In this document: positions 33,878-42,643 of the stretch, one piece after another
How positions within the stretch are numbered: position 1 is the first letter of the stretch
Layout of the letters: every line of letters starts with the position of its first letter
Assembly: GCA_963677165.2 (NCBI GenBank)
Contig: CAXXSX010000002.1
Location: 2,790,001-2,854,000, forward strand
Source of the DNA: JAFGXT01 sp963677165
GTDB taxonomy: Bacteria; Verrucomicrobiota; Lentisphaeria; Victivallales; SZUA-371
Direction: 5' to 3'
DNA length: 64,000 nt
Translations under genes and position numbers: made by a program
The notes under the pieces: model-generated
Told to the model about the DNA's origin: nothing
Database searches by the model: none
What the model saw: only the letters and a program-made list of their open reading frames with translations

Positions 33878-34378
33878 TTATGCAAGCATGTTCAGGATAT
33901 TAGTCGACCCTTCTTCACCATTTGCATATTGTTCACTCATTAAATGGAGCAATTCCTGAAGAGCTTCTTCGCTCATTTCCTGGACTGATTCAAGTGCTTC
34001 CATATTGGTTTCAAGAGTCATTTGTTCTGCAACCGGCAGAAAATCTACTTCTGCAGAAGTTTCCATTTCTTCCATGCTGTCGACTGACTCAGCCACTTGT
34101 TCATATTGTTCCTGGTCAGCATCTCTGAACGCGTTATCTTCTTTTGCAAACGTTTCCTGACCTGAATCCGTATTTGCTATGGCTACTGTTTCCCCTTCCA
34201 TCTGTTCCAGCATTTCAGATGCTTCAGATGAGATAGAGACTTTTACAGAATCCTCAATCTTTTCTTCTTGTTTTTCCTGAGGCAATTCCGCTGCCTGAGG
34301 ATTAGTAGAACTCATATTGCGTGAGACTTCTTCTGACGCGTATGACGAAAATAAAACATTTTGAGGTTCACTAATCAT
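33878..34378 (-). CDS. Acidic low-complexity protein of unknown function
   Basis: A 166-residue, very acidic protein rich in Glu, Ser, Met and Gln, with no signal peptide or membrane segment. A short motif, DSVKVSISSEASEMLEQM, resembles the conserved helix found in various small PVC and flagellar/anti-sigma-like proteins, but that is not enough for a family call. An excellent AGGAGGT site precedes ATG 34378 and a strong promoter lies at 34399-34427, so it is probably well expressed as a single gene. Confidence 0.7.
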   Translation of the reverse strand: MISEPQNVLFSSYASEEVSRNMSSTNPQAAELPQEKQEEKIEDSVKVSISSEASEMLEQMEGETVAIANTDSGQETFAKEDNAFRDADQEQYEQVAESVDSMEEMETSAEVDFLPVAEQMTLETNMEALESVQEMSEEALQELLHLMSEQYANGEEGSTNILNMLA

Positions 34379-34398
34379 TTTAATACCTCCTGGATGGT

Positions 34399-34427
34399 AC
34401 TATACACTCTTATTCCTGGTTTGTCTA
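34399..34427 (-). promoter_or_regulatory. Sigma-70-type promoter of the acidic-protein gene
   Basis: On the minus strand TAGACA (34422-34427) and TATAGT (34399-34404), each 5/6 to consensus, are separated by 17 bases. The leader before AGGAGGT is very short. Confidence 0.7.
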
Positions 34428-34930
34428 TAAAAACAAACAATTGTTTAAACTTTCCGTACTCTCCTTATCGGCAGGTTAAACAAATGTTTTAGCCTTTTAT
34501 TTGTTAAAAAACAAAAAACACATTACACATTTTGAATTTGAAGCATAAGGTGTGCCATTGTGCGCGTATTTGGTTGTTGGCAGGAAGTTAATTTTTTTTC
34601 CCTATAAAAATGTCATGACAGGGCAAAGTGAATATACTTAGGGGCTTATTGGTAGTTTATATTTTCGACTTTAGTGGTGTCGTGTAAATCGACTTTTCGA
34701 ATTCTGTCGTCAACTGCTACAGAGGGCTTGGGAGGAATGAAGTTAACGTTGGATCACTTTTTGTAAAGATAAGTATATGAAAATTGGGAAAAGAGGGAGG
34801 AATAATCTTCTTCAGAATATATTATCCCTCTCTCTGTCAGTTTTCCATCTCGTTAGTATTTTCTTGGCAATTGCTGCCTATTTTTTTTAAGTAATTTTCT
34901 GCAGCATTACGTTTTGATATATTGTATTAA
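34428..34930. other. Intergenic stretch with no recognised gene
   Basis: A+T-rich. It holds a GTTTAAAC palindrome, a loose TTAAACAAAT...ATTTGTTAAA inverted repeat (about 34477-34510), and a GGAGG followed by a 9-codon frame (MKLTLDHFL) on the + strand near 34737. I see nothing else I can name. Confidence 0.5.
34783..34832 (-). terminator. Possible terminator of the GH50-like gene
   Basis: AGAGGGA (34792-34798) pairs with TCCCTCT (34825-34831), with partial inner AATAAT/ATTAT pairing; on the minus strand TTTTCCC follows. Weak T-tract. Confidence 0.4.
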
Positions 34931-37036
34931 TTAATCAACTTTTTCATTGTACCTGATTTTGTAGATATCAAAATTGATTTTGCGGGCAGCCTGAATTAAC
35001 TCATAATATGGTGTGTCTGTAATAGAAACAAAACCGATGTTGTAATTCTCTCTGTCACCACCGCGACCGGTAAGAGGCTGGTCCTGATACTGGAACCAAT
35101 GTGCTCCGATGATATATGGATTCAATAGGGCGGACCTCATGTAATGGTCATACCTGATTCCCCTCCCAATCTGGGTTTTTCCTGAACGTAAACCTCCGTG
35201 GAACATCCCTCTGTCGGTTGCGCCGAAATGGAACTCTCCTATTAAGATGGGTTTATCATATTTTTTTGCTATTTTAAATAGATCCGGATAACATGAAAAA
35301 GGTATTGATGGATTATAGGTATATAAATTATAACTGACAACATCGCAGTATTTGTTTGCCGCTTCTGCTGTTTCTTTATTCCAGGTGCATAATCTGCTGC
35401 CGAGATATAATTTATTTGGAAAGTATTTTTTTGACATTTTTCGGCAGATTGAATAATATTTTTCTGCTATCATCGCTGTCATTGCCGATATATCGTCCTG
35501 GGCTGCTTTGAGTTGATGTTTGTTGAGAATGAAAGGTGATTTCATGCTATTCCAACTTTTAAAATTTGTTTTCCAGATGTTGTTAAGTTTGGAAATTAGA
35601 CCGTATTTTTTCTGCATCAGCTCAACGCATTGGTTTTTCGTATCGGATGGCCCTGCTTTTTTGAAGAAATATTGTACATAGTCATATGTGGGGGTTGTAT
35701 ACAATCTGTCCCAATGTATTTCATTATCTATAAAGATCCCAATAATATATGGCTCTAGATGTTTGTTGTTATCGATAAGCTTTCTCCATTTTGTTATTTG
35801 CTTGGTAAGTTCTGCAATGAATTTTTCGGAATATATGTCATGTCTCTGCCCTGGAGCTGTAAAATCTAATTTTACTGTTACTGTGAAAGGCAAAGGTTTT
35901 CCGGTCGTTAATGCAGATCCATCGGTCCAGGCTCCTCTTGAATTAAATCCCCATGATCTCATTCGGTCGCCAATGTATTGTCCAAGGTTTTTCTTGAAGT
36001 CTGGCCCTAATTTTCGATGCAGATTTGCCTCGAAAAAATTATATCTCTTTCCTTTGCTGATATAGTATTTAGCGAACTCCGAATCTTTTGGGGGCAGATA
36101 TGTAAAGAACCATTTTCGTTTGCCTGATACTGCTGGTAAACTTAATGTTTTAGCTCTACAAATTCCAACAGACCAGAAAAGTTTACCGACTGGGTCTACA
36201 AACCACCATTTATCGTTAATTTTTTCGATTCTGAAGTGTCCGGTTGCTTTAAGTTTGTTTGGTGTTTTATCCCAACCGCCATATGCGTCAAAGCGATTGA
36301 ATTTTGCAATGTATTTTTTATTATTCTTAACCTCTGAATCAAGTTGTTTGTTGAAGTCTCTGTCGGAGAGTATTTTCCCGGGCCATTCAGAGTGAGAATA
36401 CTGTCCATATTTATCAACAAATGGCTCTTGGGACATTTGTTTTGTCGATAGTTCAAATTTACGAATTGAAATGCTGCAAACTCTCTGGGGGCGAATGCGA
36501 TAAATATTAACACTTTTAACCGTTTCTAAGTTGAATTTTGTGTCACCTCGGAAATAACACCCGTATTTTTTTATAGGTAAATTAGGCATTCCTCGCATAT
36601 ATTTGATGTTGAGATATCCTGGAATGAGATTGATGTATATTGTATGGTATTTTCCATCTGGAGGAATGGTAAAACCTGTTTGCATACAGTTTTTTAATCT
36701 TGCAGAATCAACTTTTTCTGAATCATCAATCCTGATATTTAAATTTTCTTTGTTTTTGGAATTATTTTTTATTTCGAGTTTTAGAGTTTTATATTTACTC
36801 CAATTGTTTTTTGTCTCCATTAGTTGTTTCTTGAAGATTACTGCTGGGAATTTCTTTGATTTATTGAAGACTATTGTTAGATCATTTGCTAAATTGGCTT
36901 TTGATTCTCGAAGAGATAGTGTTTTTGCGATTCCATCTTTTTTTATTGCATTTAGCAGAGATAAAGTATCTTCTGCAATTGCAGACTGCACTAGTGTTAA
37001 GATAGATAATACTAATATACTTATGTTTTTTAACAT
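34931..37036 (-). CDS. Secreted GH50-like glycosidase (beta-agarase/galactosidase type), locus 3
   Basis: A 701-residue protein from ATG 37036 (signal peptide MLKNISILVLSILTLVQSAIA, GGGAAG upstream); an in-frame start at 37144 would bury the signal. A beta-rich N-terminal domain (to about 240) precedes a TIM barrel with KWWFVDPVGKLFWSVG, the acid/base-type GIFIDNEIHW (near residue 437) and nucleophile-type LIGEFHFGATDRG (near 600), ending AHWFQYQDQPLTGRGG and ENYNIGFVSITDTPYYEL. This pattern resembles GH50 agarases. Probable target: a galactan-like polysaccharide. It is A+T-rich with its pilin-like and AraC neighbours. Confidence 0.82.
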   Translation of the reverse strand: MLKNISILVLSILTLVQSAIAEDTLSLLNAIKKDGIAKTLSLRESKANLANDLTIVFNKSKKFPAVIFKKQLMETKNNWSKYKTLKLEIKNNSKNKENLNIRIDDSEKVDSARLKNCMQTGFTIPPDGKYHTIYINLIPGYLNIKYMRGMPNLPIKKYGCYFRGDTKFNLETVKSVNIYRIRPQRVCSISIRKFELSTKQMSQEPFVDKYGQYSHSEWPGKILSDRDFNKQLDSEVKNNKKYIAKFNRFDAYGGWDKTPNKLKATGHFRIEKINDKWWFVDPVGKLFWSVGICRAKTLSLPAVSGKRKWFFTYLPPKDSEFAKYYISKGKRYNFFEANLHRKLGPDFKKNLGQYIGDRMRSWGFNSRGAWTDGSALTTGKPLPFTVTVKLDFTAPGQRHDIYSEKFIAELTKQITKWRKLIDNNKHLEPYIIGIFIDNEIHWDRLYTTPTYDYVQYFFKKAGPSDTKNQCVELMQKKYGLISKLNNIWKTNFKSWNSMKSPFILNKHQLKAAQDDISAMTAMIAEKYYSICRKMSKKYFPNKLYLGSRLCTWNKETAEAANKYCDVVSYNLYTYNPSIPFSCYPDLFKIAKKYDKPILIGEFHFGATDRGMFHGGLRSGKTQIGRGIRYDHYMRSALLNPYIIGAHWFQYQDQPLTGRGGDRENYNIGFVSITDTPYYELIQAARKINFDIYKIRYNEKVD

Positions 37037-37294
37037 TTTCTTCCCTTTTTTTGAGTGGTTTCTTATTTGATTTATATATTGTATGATGTGCTTAAGTGTA
37101 AAGGCATCTGTGTGTTGCTGAGAATAGGTTGTTGCAAACTCCATACTTTAGTCTTTGAGCAAAAAAAGTATAAAAATTGCGAGTGGAATTTCTATATTCC
37201 TGACGGATGACTCTTTTCGTTCACAAAAAAGTAATACAGTTTTTATATTGGGTGTCCCCAAAAAGGACCCCTGTGGCTGGTTGATTTTGAATAA

Positions 37295-37999
37295 TTACGG
37301 CATTGGATAAATACGTCTTTTGTTTTTGTCGTAATATCCATAAAATCCCATTGGTGATAAAACCGCTTTCGTTGCTTGGACATTTTCAGCATGTCCATCA
37401 ATAAATCCCATGCAGCCTTTCCCGAAATGATGAGCGGCAAATCCCGCCCACGCTCCACTACTGGTTATTGTCCAGGCCTGGCCGCTTTGATCTTCCATCC
37501 ATGAGTCATATAAGAAATGAAAACGGGAAGGACGTGATATTTTTGGGAGCTTTAATAATTCAAAGCAATTGGAGGGGCCTTTGCAATAAAAAGCGTGAGA
37601 TGGATCCTGGCTCGATGGAAAATTACTTTGAGTGGGTCTTCTAACGGCATATATAGCCCCTTTGTTGTTGCTATCGAACGTAAAAGGAGGAGCTGACGGA
37701 CATAGGGTCATTGCATCGTTTTTTAGTACGTTTCCATAATCCATTAATACATATTTCCATAATACATATCCATAGTTATGGGAGGCGTTGGCGTTTACTC
37801 TGACCATGGCTACTCCATTATAATCTCCGGCATACATGGCTGTCGCAAGTAAAATTTGTTTTTGATTATTCAGGCATGTCGCCATTTTTGCGGTTCCACG
37901 AGCTCTGCTTAATGAAGGTAAAAGCAATGAGGCTAAAATTGCTATGATTGCAATAACTACAAGCAATTCTATGAGTGTGAAATTCTTGGCTTTTTTCAT
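37295..37999 (-). CDS. Prepilin-like secreted protein, locus 3
   Basis: A 234-residue protein with a prepilin N terminus (FTLIELLVVIAIIAILAS at about 7-24), the helix SRARGTAKMATCLNNQKQIL, and a perfect H-X9-DG signature near the end (HHFGKGCMGFIDGHAENVQ). The residue before the cleavage-site Phe is Asn rather than Gly. It precedes the GH50-like gene on the same strand with a 258-base gap that holds no gene, and is divergent from an AraC regulator. The leader AGGAGAAAAAAATG resembles the other two prepilin-like genes. Confidence 0.87.
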   Translation of the reverse strand: MKKAKNFTLIELLVVIAIIAILASLLLPSLSRARGTAKMATCLNNQKQILLATAMYAGDYNGVAMVRVNANASHNYGYVLWKYVLMDYGNVLKNDAMTLCPSAPPFTFDSNNKGAIYAVRRPTQSNFPSSQDPSHAFYCKGPSNCFELLKLPKISRPSRFHFLYDSWMEDQSGQAWTITSSGAWAGFAAHHFGKGCMGFIDGHAENVQATKAVLSPMGFYGYYDKNKRRIYPMP

Positions 38000-38232
38000 T
38001 TTTTTCTCCTGTATTTGATATTAAATTAATCTAGTTTTTCTTAATCAATTATAACAGTTTTGTGTTCTGCAATTAGCCCTTTATGTGAGCTCCTAAGTAA
38101 AATGTTATAAATATTACTTGTTCTTACCAGTCATGGTTTTATTTGATTATAATTATACTTGATAGTTTGTACTTTTCCTATAGCACAAATATATTATTTA
38201 ATATACAAATGTTCACTTATTCTATTTTTTTT

Positions 38233-39144
38233 ATGGATGCTCAAAGAGATTTTATTTTAAAGCAATTGAACCAATGCAATAATATTGGATTGGATAGGAT
38301 TTATTTTGCTACAAATATGTCAATTCCGAATAATAAAGATATTCAATGCTTTTTGGAGCCTAGAATTATAGTTCCTCTTACGGGTGAAAAAAAAATCTCA
38401 TTTATGCATGACGAACATGATTTTAAACACAGCTTAGTTCCAGGAGAGGTTGTCTTTGTTCGAACTCAGACTTGGACATTGCCGGAGTGGACCAGTTGTC
38501 ACGAAATGTTATCTGCTGTTTTTTTTAAAGATTATATTAGACTTCTTTATATTAATTTTGATCATGAAAAGCAGGTTGGTGTTCCTCCTAAGCCGGATTG
38601 CATATATAATGTTAAATATCCTCAAGATAACATTTTATCCTCTATATTATACATTGTGAAAAAGTCTGCGGAAATTAGGGCGAGAAATGAAGAGTTGATG
38701 AAATTGTACATAAAATCGCTGATGTTGTATCTTGCCGATTCTGTGAATAAAATTCCTTCGAATATTTCAATAAGTAAGTCATTTGTATTGTGGAACAAAA
38801 TTTCTCAATATGTCAATGAAAACTATTTAAACACATTATCTCGTTCCGCAGTTGCTCGTGAATTTGGAATTCAATCAGGTTATTTGTCAACTATTTGCAA
38901 AAGATATAGTGGTAAAGGTTTCAAGGAATATATTAATAATCTTAAACTGGAGCATAGCTGCAATCTGCTTATAAATACCAACTATACTCTTGATGAGATT
39001 TGTAATGTATGTGGTTATAATTATACTTCATATTACTCAAGAATTTTTAAAAATACCTATGGTGTTACTCCGAATCAATACCGAATTGTTGCATTGTCGG
39101 AAAAATACAATCCGGGAAGGAGTGGAAACATTAAGGATGTATGA
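38233..39144 (+). CDS. AraC-family transcriptional regulator, locus 3
   Basis: About 303 residues from ATG 38233 (MDAQRDFILKQLNQ). The frame is open further up to TTG 38143, but that region is A+T-rich leader. The N-terminal domain is an AraC-type sensor of unknown ligand (EPRIIVPLTGEKKISFM...). The C-terminal ~100 residues carry two helix-turn-helix motifs (SRSAVAREFGIQSGYLSTIC and TLDEICNVCGYNYTSYYSRI) with the FKNTYGVTPNQYR signature. It is divergent from the prepilin-like and GH50-like genes and probably activates them. No ribosome site is obvious. Confidence 0.87.
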   Translation: MDAQRDFILKQLNQCNNIGLDRIYFATNMSIPNNKDIQCFLEPRIIVPLTGEKKISFMHDEHDFKHSLVPGEVVFVRTQTWTLPEWTSCHEMLSAVFFKDYIRLLYINFDHEKQVGVPPKPDCIYNVKYPQDNILSSILYIVKKSAEIRARNEELMKLYIKSLMLYLADSVNKIPSNISISKSFVLWNKISQYVNENYLNTLSRSAVAREFGIQSGYLSTICKRYSGKGFKEYINNLKLEHSCNLLINTNYTLDEICNVCGYNYTSYYSRIFKNTYGVTPNQYRIVALSEKYNPGRSGNIKDV

Positions 39145-39197
39145 TTGCTGTATGTTTGTTATGTATCGTCGCTGTTTTTATGCTTTTATGAGGGATT

Positions 39198-40331
39198 ATG
39201 CGTAAACTTCTATTCTTGCTTGTATTGTTAATAACAATCTCATCTTACGGCGCAGAACGGATTAATATCGAATTTTTTTATCAGTCTGGGTGTTCTGAGT
39301 GTGAAGATGTCAAAACTTATATTTTGCCGCGTTTAAAAGAAGAGCTTGGCGGTAGGTATGTATTGAAAAAATATGATACCGGTATCAGGAATAATTTTAT
39401 TCGACTGGCTGAGTATCAGGAACGGCTTGCGCCGGATCGTAATGACTCAGTGTGTATGGTGCTCGATGGGAATGTCTATCTAGGTGGATATAAAAATATT
39501 GAGGATCGCTTGTTTCGGGAGTTGGCGGGACTGTTGGAAATGTCGGCTCAATTTGCACGGAATAATCATGCTACGGCTGAAGGTTCGATTGGAAATATCT
39601 TTCAGCGTCGGGCTGGGCGTTTTACTTTGCCAACTATTTTGATTGCTGGTTTTCTGGATGGAATTAATCCTTGTGTTTTTTCTTCTCTTGTTTTTCTCTT
39701 GAGTTTATTTTCTGTTGCAAATATAAAAAATATACGGCTCCTTGTGGCTGGCTGTGCGTATTGTTTGGCGTGTTTTTTGACTTACCTGGGGGTAGGGTTT
39801 GGTGTGTTTAGATTTATAAGGATATTTTCCGGGTTTGGGGTAATTCGTGTTGGAATTGTTGTCTTGATGGCTGTGGTGTTGGTGGTTGTCGCTGTTATTT
39901 CATTTGTTGATGCCTGGCGTTATCGATGTTCCGGTGCTGCTGGAATACGTTTAGGGTTGCCGGATAAGGTTAAACAGCGAATTCATTCGATTATGCGGGG
40001 AGGCGTGAGGTTTCGTTTCCTTGTTCCTGGTGCGTTTGTGGCTGGTATGCTGGTTACTGTGCTGGAGAGTGTTTGTACAGGACAGACTTACATTCCGACC
40101 CTTGTTTTGCTTGTTGGTGATAAAGGTGTCGGTTCTCATTGGTTTGGTTATCTGTTGTTGTATAACTTGATGTTTGTTTTGCCGCTGTTGGTGCTGTTTT
40201 TGTCAGCTTATCTTGGCACGTCGACATCAAGGCTGTTGGAATGGAGCAAGCGAGAGGTCTTTCTTAGTAAGATTCTTCTCGGAATTTTCTTTGTTTTTTT
40301 ATGTGTTTTGCTGATATCTACCGGTTTGTGA
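39198..40331 (+). CDS. DsbD/CcdA-like thiol-disulfide membrane protein with thioredoxin-like domain
   Basis: A 377-residue protein: signal peptide (1-19), a thioredoxin-like periplasmic domain with a CSEC redox pair (Cys32, Cys35) up to about 120, then six or more membrane helices. The transmembrane cysteines of the DsbD/CcdA family are present: Cys159 in GINPCVFSSLVFLL and Cys293 in VLESVCTGQTYIPTL. The family carries electrons across the inner membrane to periplasmic thiols. GAGGG precedes ATG 39198. It is followed, after 263 bases, by the TolC-family gene; whether it serves the giant protein's locus is unknown (that protein has very few cysteines in the part I read). Confidence 0.88.
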   Translation: MRKLLFLLVLLITISSYGAERINIEFFYQSGCSECEDVKTYILPRLKEELGGRYVLKKYDTGIRNNFIRLAEYQERLAPDRNDSVCMVLDGNVYLGGYKNIEDRLFRELAGLLEMSAQFARNNHATAEGSIGNIFQRRAGRFTLPTILIAGFLDGINPCVFSSLVFLLSLFSVANIKNIRLLVAGCAYCLACFLTYLGVGFGVFRFIRIFSGFGVIRVGIVVLMAVVLVVVAVISFVDAWRYRCSGAAGIRLGLPDKVKQRIHSIMRGGVRFRFLVPGAFVAGMLVTVLESVCTGQTYIPTLVLLVGDKGVGSHWFGYLLLYNLMFVLPLLVLFLSAYLGTSTSRLLEWSKREVFLSKILLGIFFVFLCVLLISTGL

Positions 40332-40594
40332 TCCAGTATTTTTTTTGATGCTTGAACATGCTTCTTATTAAATTCAAATACTAATGTAAATATTACTTAG
40401 ATTCACTTGCATTGAAAGCCCTGTTATGCTACTTTACTTGGATTTTGTATTTTTAAATTTTTTTCTGGCTAGGAAGCCGAGGTGAATCGACTGATCGCAT
40501 TGCGGGAATGTTGGCATCTTTATCATGTGTTTTCGGGCCAGCTGGTGGATTTTTTTTGTAGAGTAGGGAATTTTAGAATATAGGGAGTCGGAAT

Positions 40595-42421
40595 ATGTCC
40601 GGAAAGTTTAAGCTGCTTATTGCTGCATTGGCGTCTGTTGTTCTACTGGGGTGTCAAGGTGATGATTTTTACCGAAAGAAACGTGAAGAGGCTGCGGAAA
40701 AACACATCAATGAAATCAAGCGGAATAAAGTTGAAGTTGGTCGGGTTTTCAGTTTACAGGAAGCCATTGACTATGCGCTGAAAAATAATCTGGATATGAA
40801 GGTTTATGCTTTGCGTGAATCTGTTCAGAATGCCAATAAATATTCTGAAGCATTTAAAATGCTGCCGGAAGCAAATCTTTCTCTTGATCTTACTCATAGA
40901 AACAATGATGCCGCCAGTCAGTCGATTTCTATTGATACTGGTGACGAAAGTTTGGCATTCAGCCGCAGTACGGAACGTGATAATCAGAAATTTAATATCG
41001 ATATTGCCTTTAGTGCAATTGATTTTGGGGTTTCATATCTGTCTGCGGTTCAGGCTCAGGACAGAGTACTGCTTGAAAAGCAGTTGGAGCGTCGTGCCGC
41101 TCAGAATCTCATGTATGATGTTGCAAAGGCGTACTTCACGGTCGCGGCGACTCAGGATGCGATGGGTAAAACTGAAAAACTGCTTGAAAAGTGTGGGCGT
41201 ATTGATCAGTTGCTTGATAAAATAGCGCAGGAACGCAGTGTTTCTTCTTTGCGGATACTTGATGAAAGAAAGCGTTTTGCTCGGGTGGAGGAAGCGTTGA
41301 TGCTTTTCCGTAAGAAATATGCGGAAGCCAGTGCTGAGCTGAAATCATTAATGGGGCTTGCGCTTGAGTCTGAGATAAAAGTTGACTCTAATGTTCTGGA
41401 CAAGGTTGACGAACGCATCTTTAAGCTTCCTGATATTTATTTCCTTGAAAAGGTGGCTCTGCGTGAACGCCCTGAATTGTATCAGTTGGATATTCAGAAA
41501 CATTTGGTTGAACTTGAAGCCGACAAAACCATCATTAAGATGTTTCCTAATGTTAAAGCATTCCTTGATTTTACTCAGGATTCCAACAAGTTCCTGTATA
41601 ATCACAGTTGGCTTGAGATTGGTCTCCGTGCCGCATATAATGTGGCGAGGCTTCCTGCTAGAATCGCTCAGTATAAGTCTTACGACACAGAACGGCGTGA
41701 ACTTGATATTCGTACCACTGCTCTTTCTTTTGGTGTACTTTCACAGGTGCGCGTGGCTTATAAAAACATTGATGAAGTGTATAAACGTTATCAGCTTGAT
41801 AATCGTATTTATAAAAGCTATAAAGCTTACTATGATACGATGAAAGGTGAGTTTTCGCGCGGAGGCAGTGTCAGGCGGCTTGATCTTGACCGTACTGAAC
41901 TTGAGACGGTAGAGGCTGAAATTATTCGTATCCAATCGGTCGGAAACTGTTATCTGGCATTTTTCCGCCTTATGAATGCAATGGGATTGAAAATGCCTCG
42001 TATTGAAGATGCTGATGAGCGTTTTGCTCAGTTGCAGAATATGATTTCCGGCGAATTGCCGTATTGTATCGGAATGCATTATATTCGTGATGATGGCGTC
42101 ATTGTCTATAACGGGATTGAATTCGAGGGGATCATCTCAGGCAAAGAAAGACTTACACTGCAGGAAATGGCCAAGCGCGGATTTAAACCTGAGATCAAGG
42201 TTGATACGAAACCAATCATTATTGATACTCGCCAATTGGTGGCCGAGGTTACCAGACGTGTTGAAGAAAATTACCGTATCTATGCTTCTTTGCCCGAGGA
42301 TAAGCTGCCTGTAAAGGGTGTGATGAAGGATGATGGTACGATGGTTTATAATGATGTAGAAGTGAAAAGTAGTACTATGAGCAAGGACGAACGCGCCAGG
42401 CTCGATATGCTTCCACAGTAA
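40595..42421 (+). CDS. TolC-family outer-membrane lipoprotein with repeated C-terminal extension
   Basis: A 608-residue protein: lipoprotein signal (lipobox LLGC, Cys20), a TolC-type repeat domain (about 45-470; FSLQEAIDYALKNNLDMKVY, the coiled coils and LAFFRLMNAMGLKM), then a ~130-residue extension not usual in TolC. In this extension two ~28-residue units resemble each other: RDDGVIVYNGIE...SGKER and KDDGTMVYNDVE...SKDER. TolC proteins form the outer-membrane channel of type I secretion and efflux; there is no ABC transporter or membrane-fusion gene in the window. It directly precedes the giant surface gene, and both starts share the GGAGTCGGAA leader, so it may export it. Confidence 0.88.
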   Translation: MSGKFKLLIAALASVVLLGCQGDDFYRKKREEAAEKHINEIKRNKVEVGRVFSLQEAIDYALKNNLDMKVYALRESVQNANKYSEAFKMLPEANLSLDLTHRNNDAASQSISIDTGDESLAFSRSTERDNQKFNIDIAFSAIDFGVSYLSAVQAQDRVLLEKQLERRAAQNLMYDVAKAYFTVAATQDAMGKTEKLLEKCGRIDQLLDKIAQERSVSSLRILDERKRFARVEEALMLFRKKYAEASAELKSLMGLALESEIKVDSNVLDKVDERIFKLPDIYFLEKVALRERPELYQLDIQKHLVELEADKTIIKMFPNVKAFLDFTQDSNKFLYNHSWLEIGLRAAYNVARLPARIAQYKSYDTERRELDIRTTALSFGVLSQVRVAYKNIDEVYKRYQLDNRIYKSYKAYYDTMKGEFSRGGSVRRLDLDRTELETVEAEIIRIQSVGNCYLAFFRLMNAMGLKMPRIEDADERFAQLQNMISGELPYCIGMHYIRDDGVIVYNGIEFEGIISGKERLTLQEMAKRGFKPEIKVDTKPIIIDTRQLVAEVTRRVEENYRIYASLPEDKLPVKGVMKDDGTMVYNDVEVKSSTMSKDERARLDMLPQ

Positions 42422-42536
42422 TGATTGGGATGCCTGTTATTGTGGAATAATGCCGGCCGATCGCATTTTTTTGAAAAAAATCAATTTTTTTTAAAAAAGT
42501 GTAAGATTGGGCGGTTTTTGTGTGTAGATAAGTGTT

Positions 42537-42562
42537 AAGGTATATCAGCTTTGATATATCTT
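42537..42562. repeat. Hairpin in the leader of the giant gene
   Basis: AAGGTATATCA (42537-42547) and TGATATATCTT (42552-42562) form an 11-bp stem with one G-T wobble and a 4-base loop, about 80 bases before the giant ATG. No T-run follows; possible operator or leader structure. Confidence 0.55.
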
Positions 42563-42643
42563 AATTAGGGATAATTTATTAGTTCGAATTCACTCGGACT
42601 AGAAGAGAAAGTCAAAAAAAGTCAGTAATACTGGAGTCGGAAA

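Noticed and set aside
37037..37144. Longer start of the GH50-like protein
   Set aside because: The extra 36 residues precede a complete signal peptide that has its own GGGAAG site.
38090..38232. N-terminal extension of the AraC protein from TTG 38143
   Set aside because: The added residues are very A+T-driven (IIIILDSLYFSYS) and there is no ribosome site; the start at 38233 fits the family better, though not proven.
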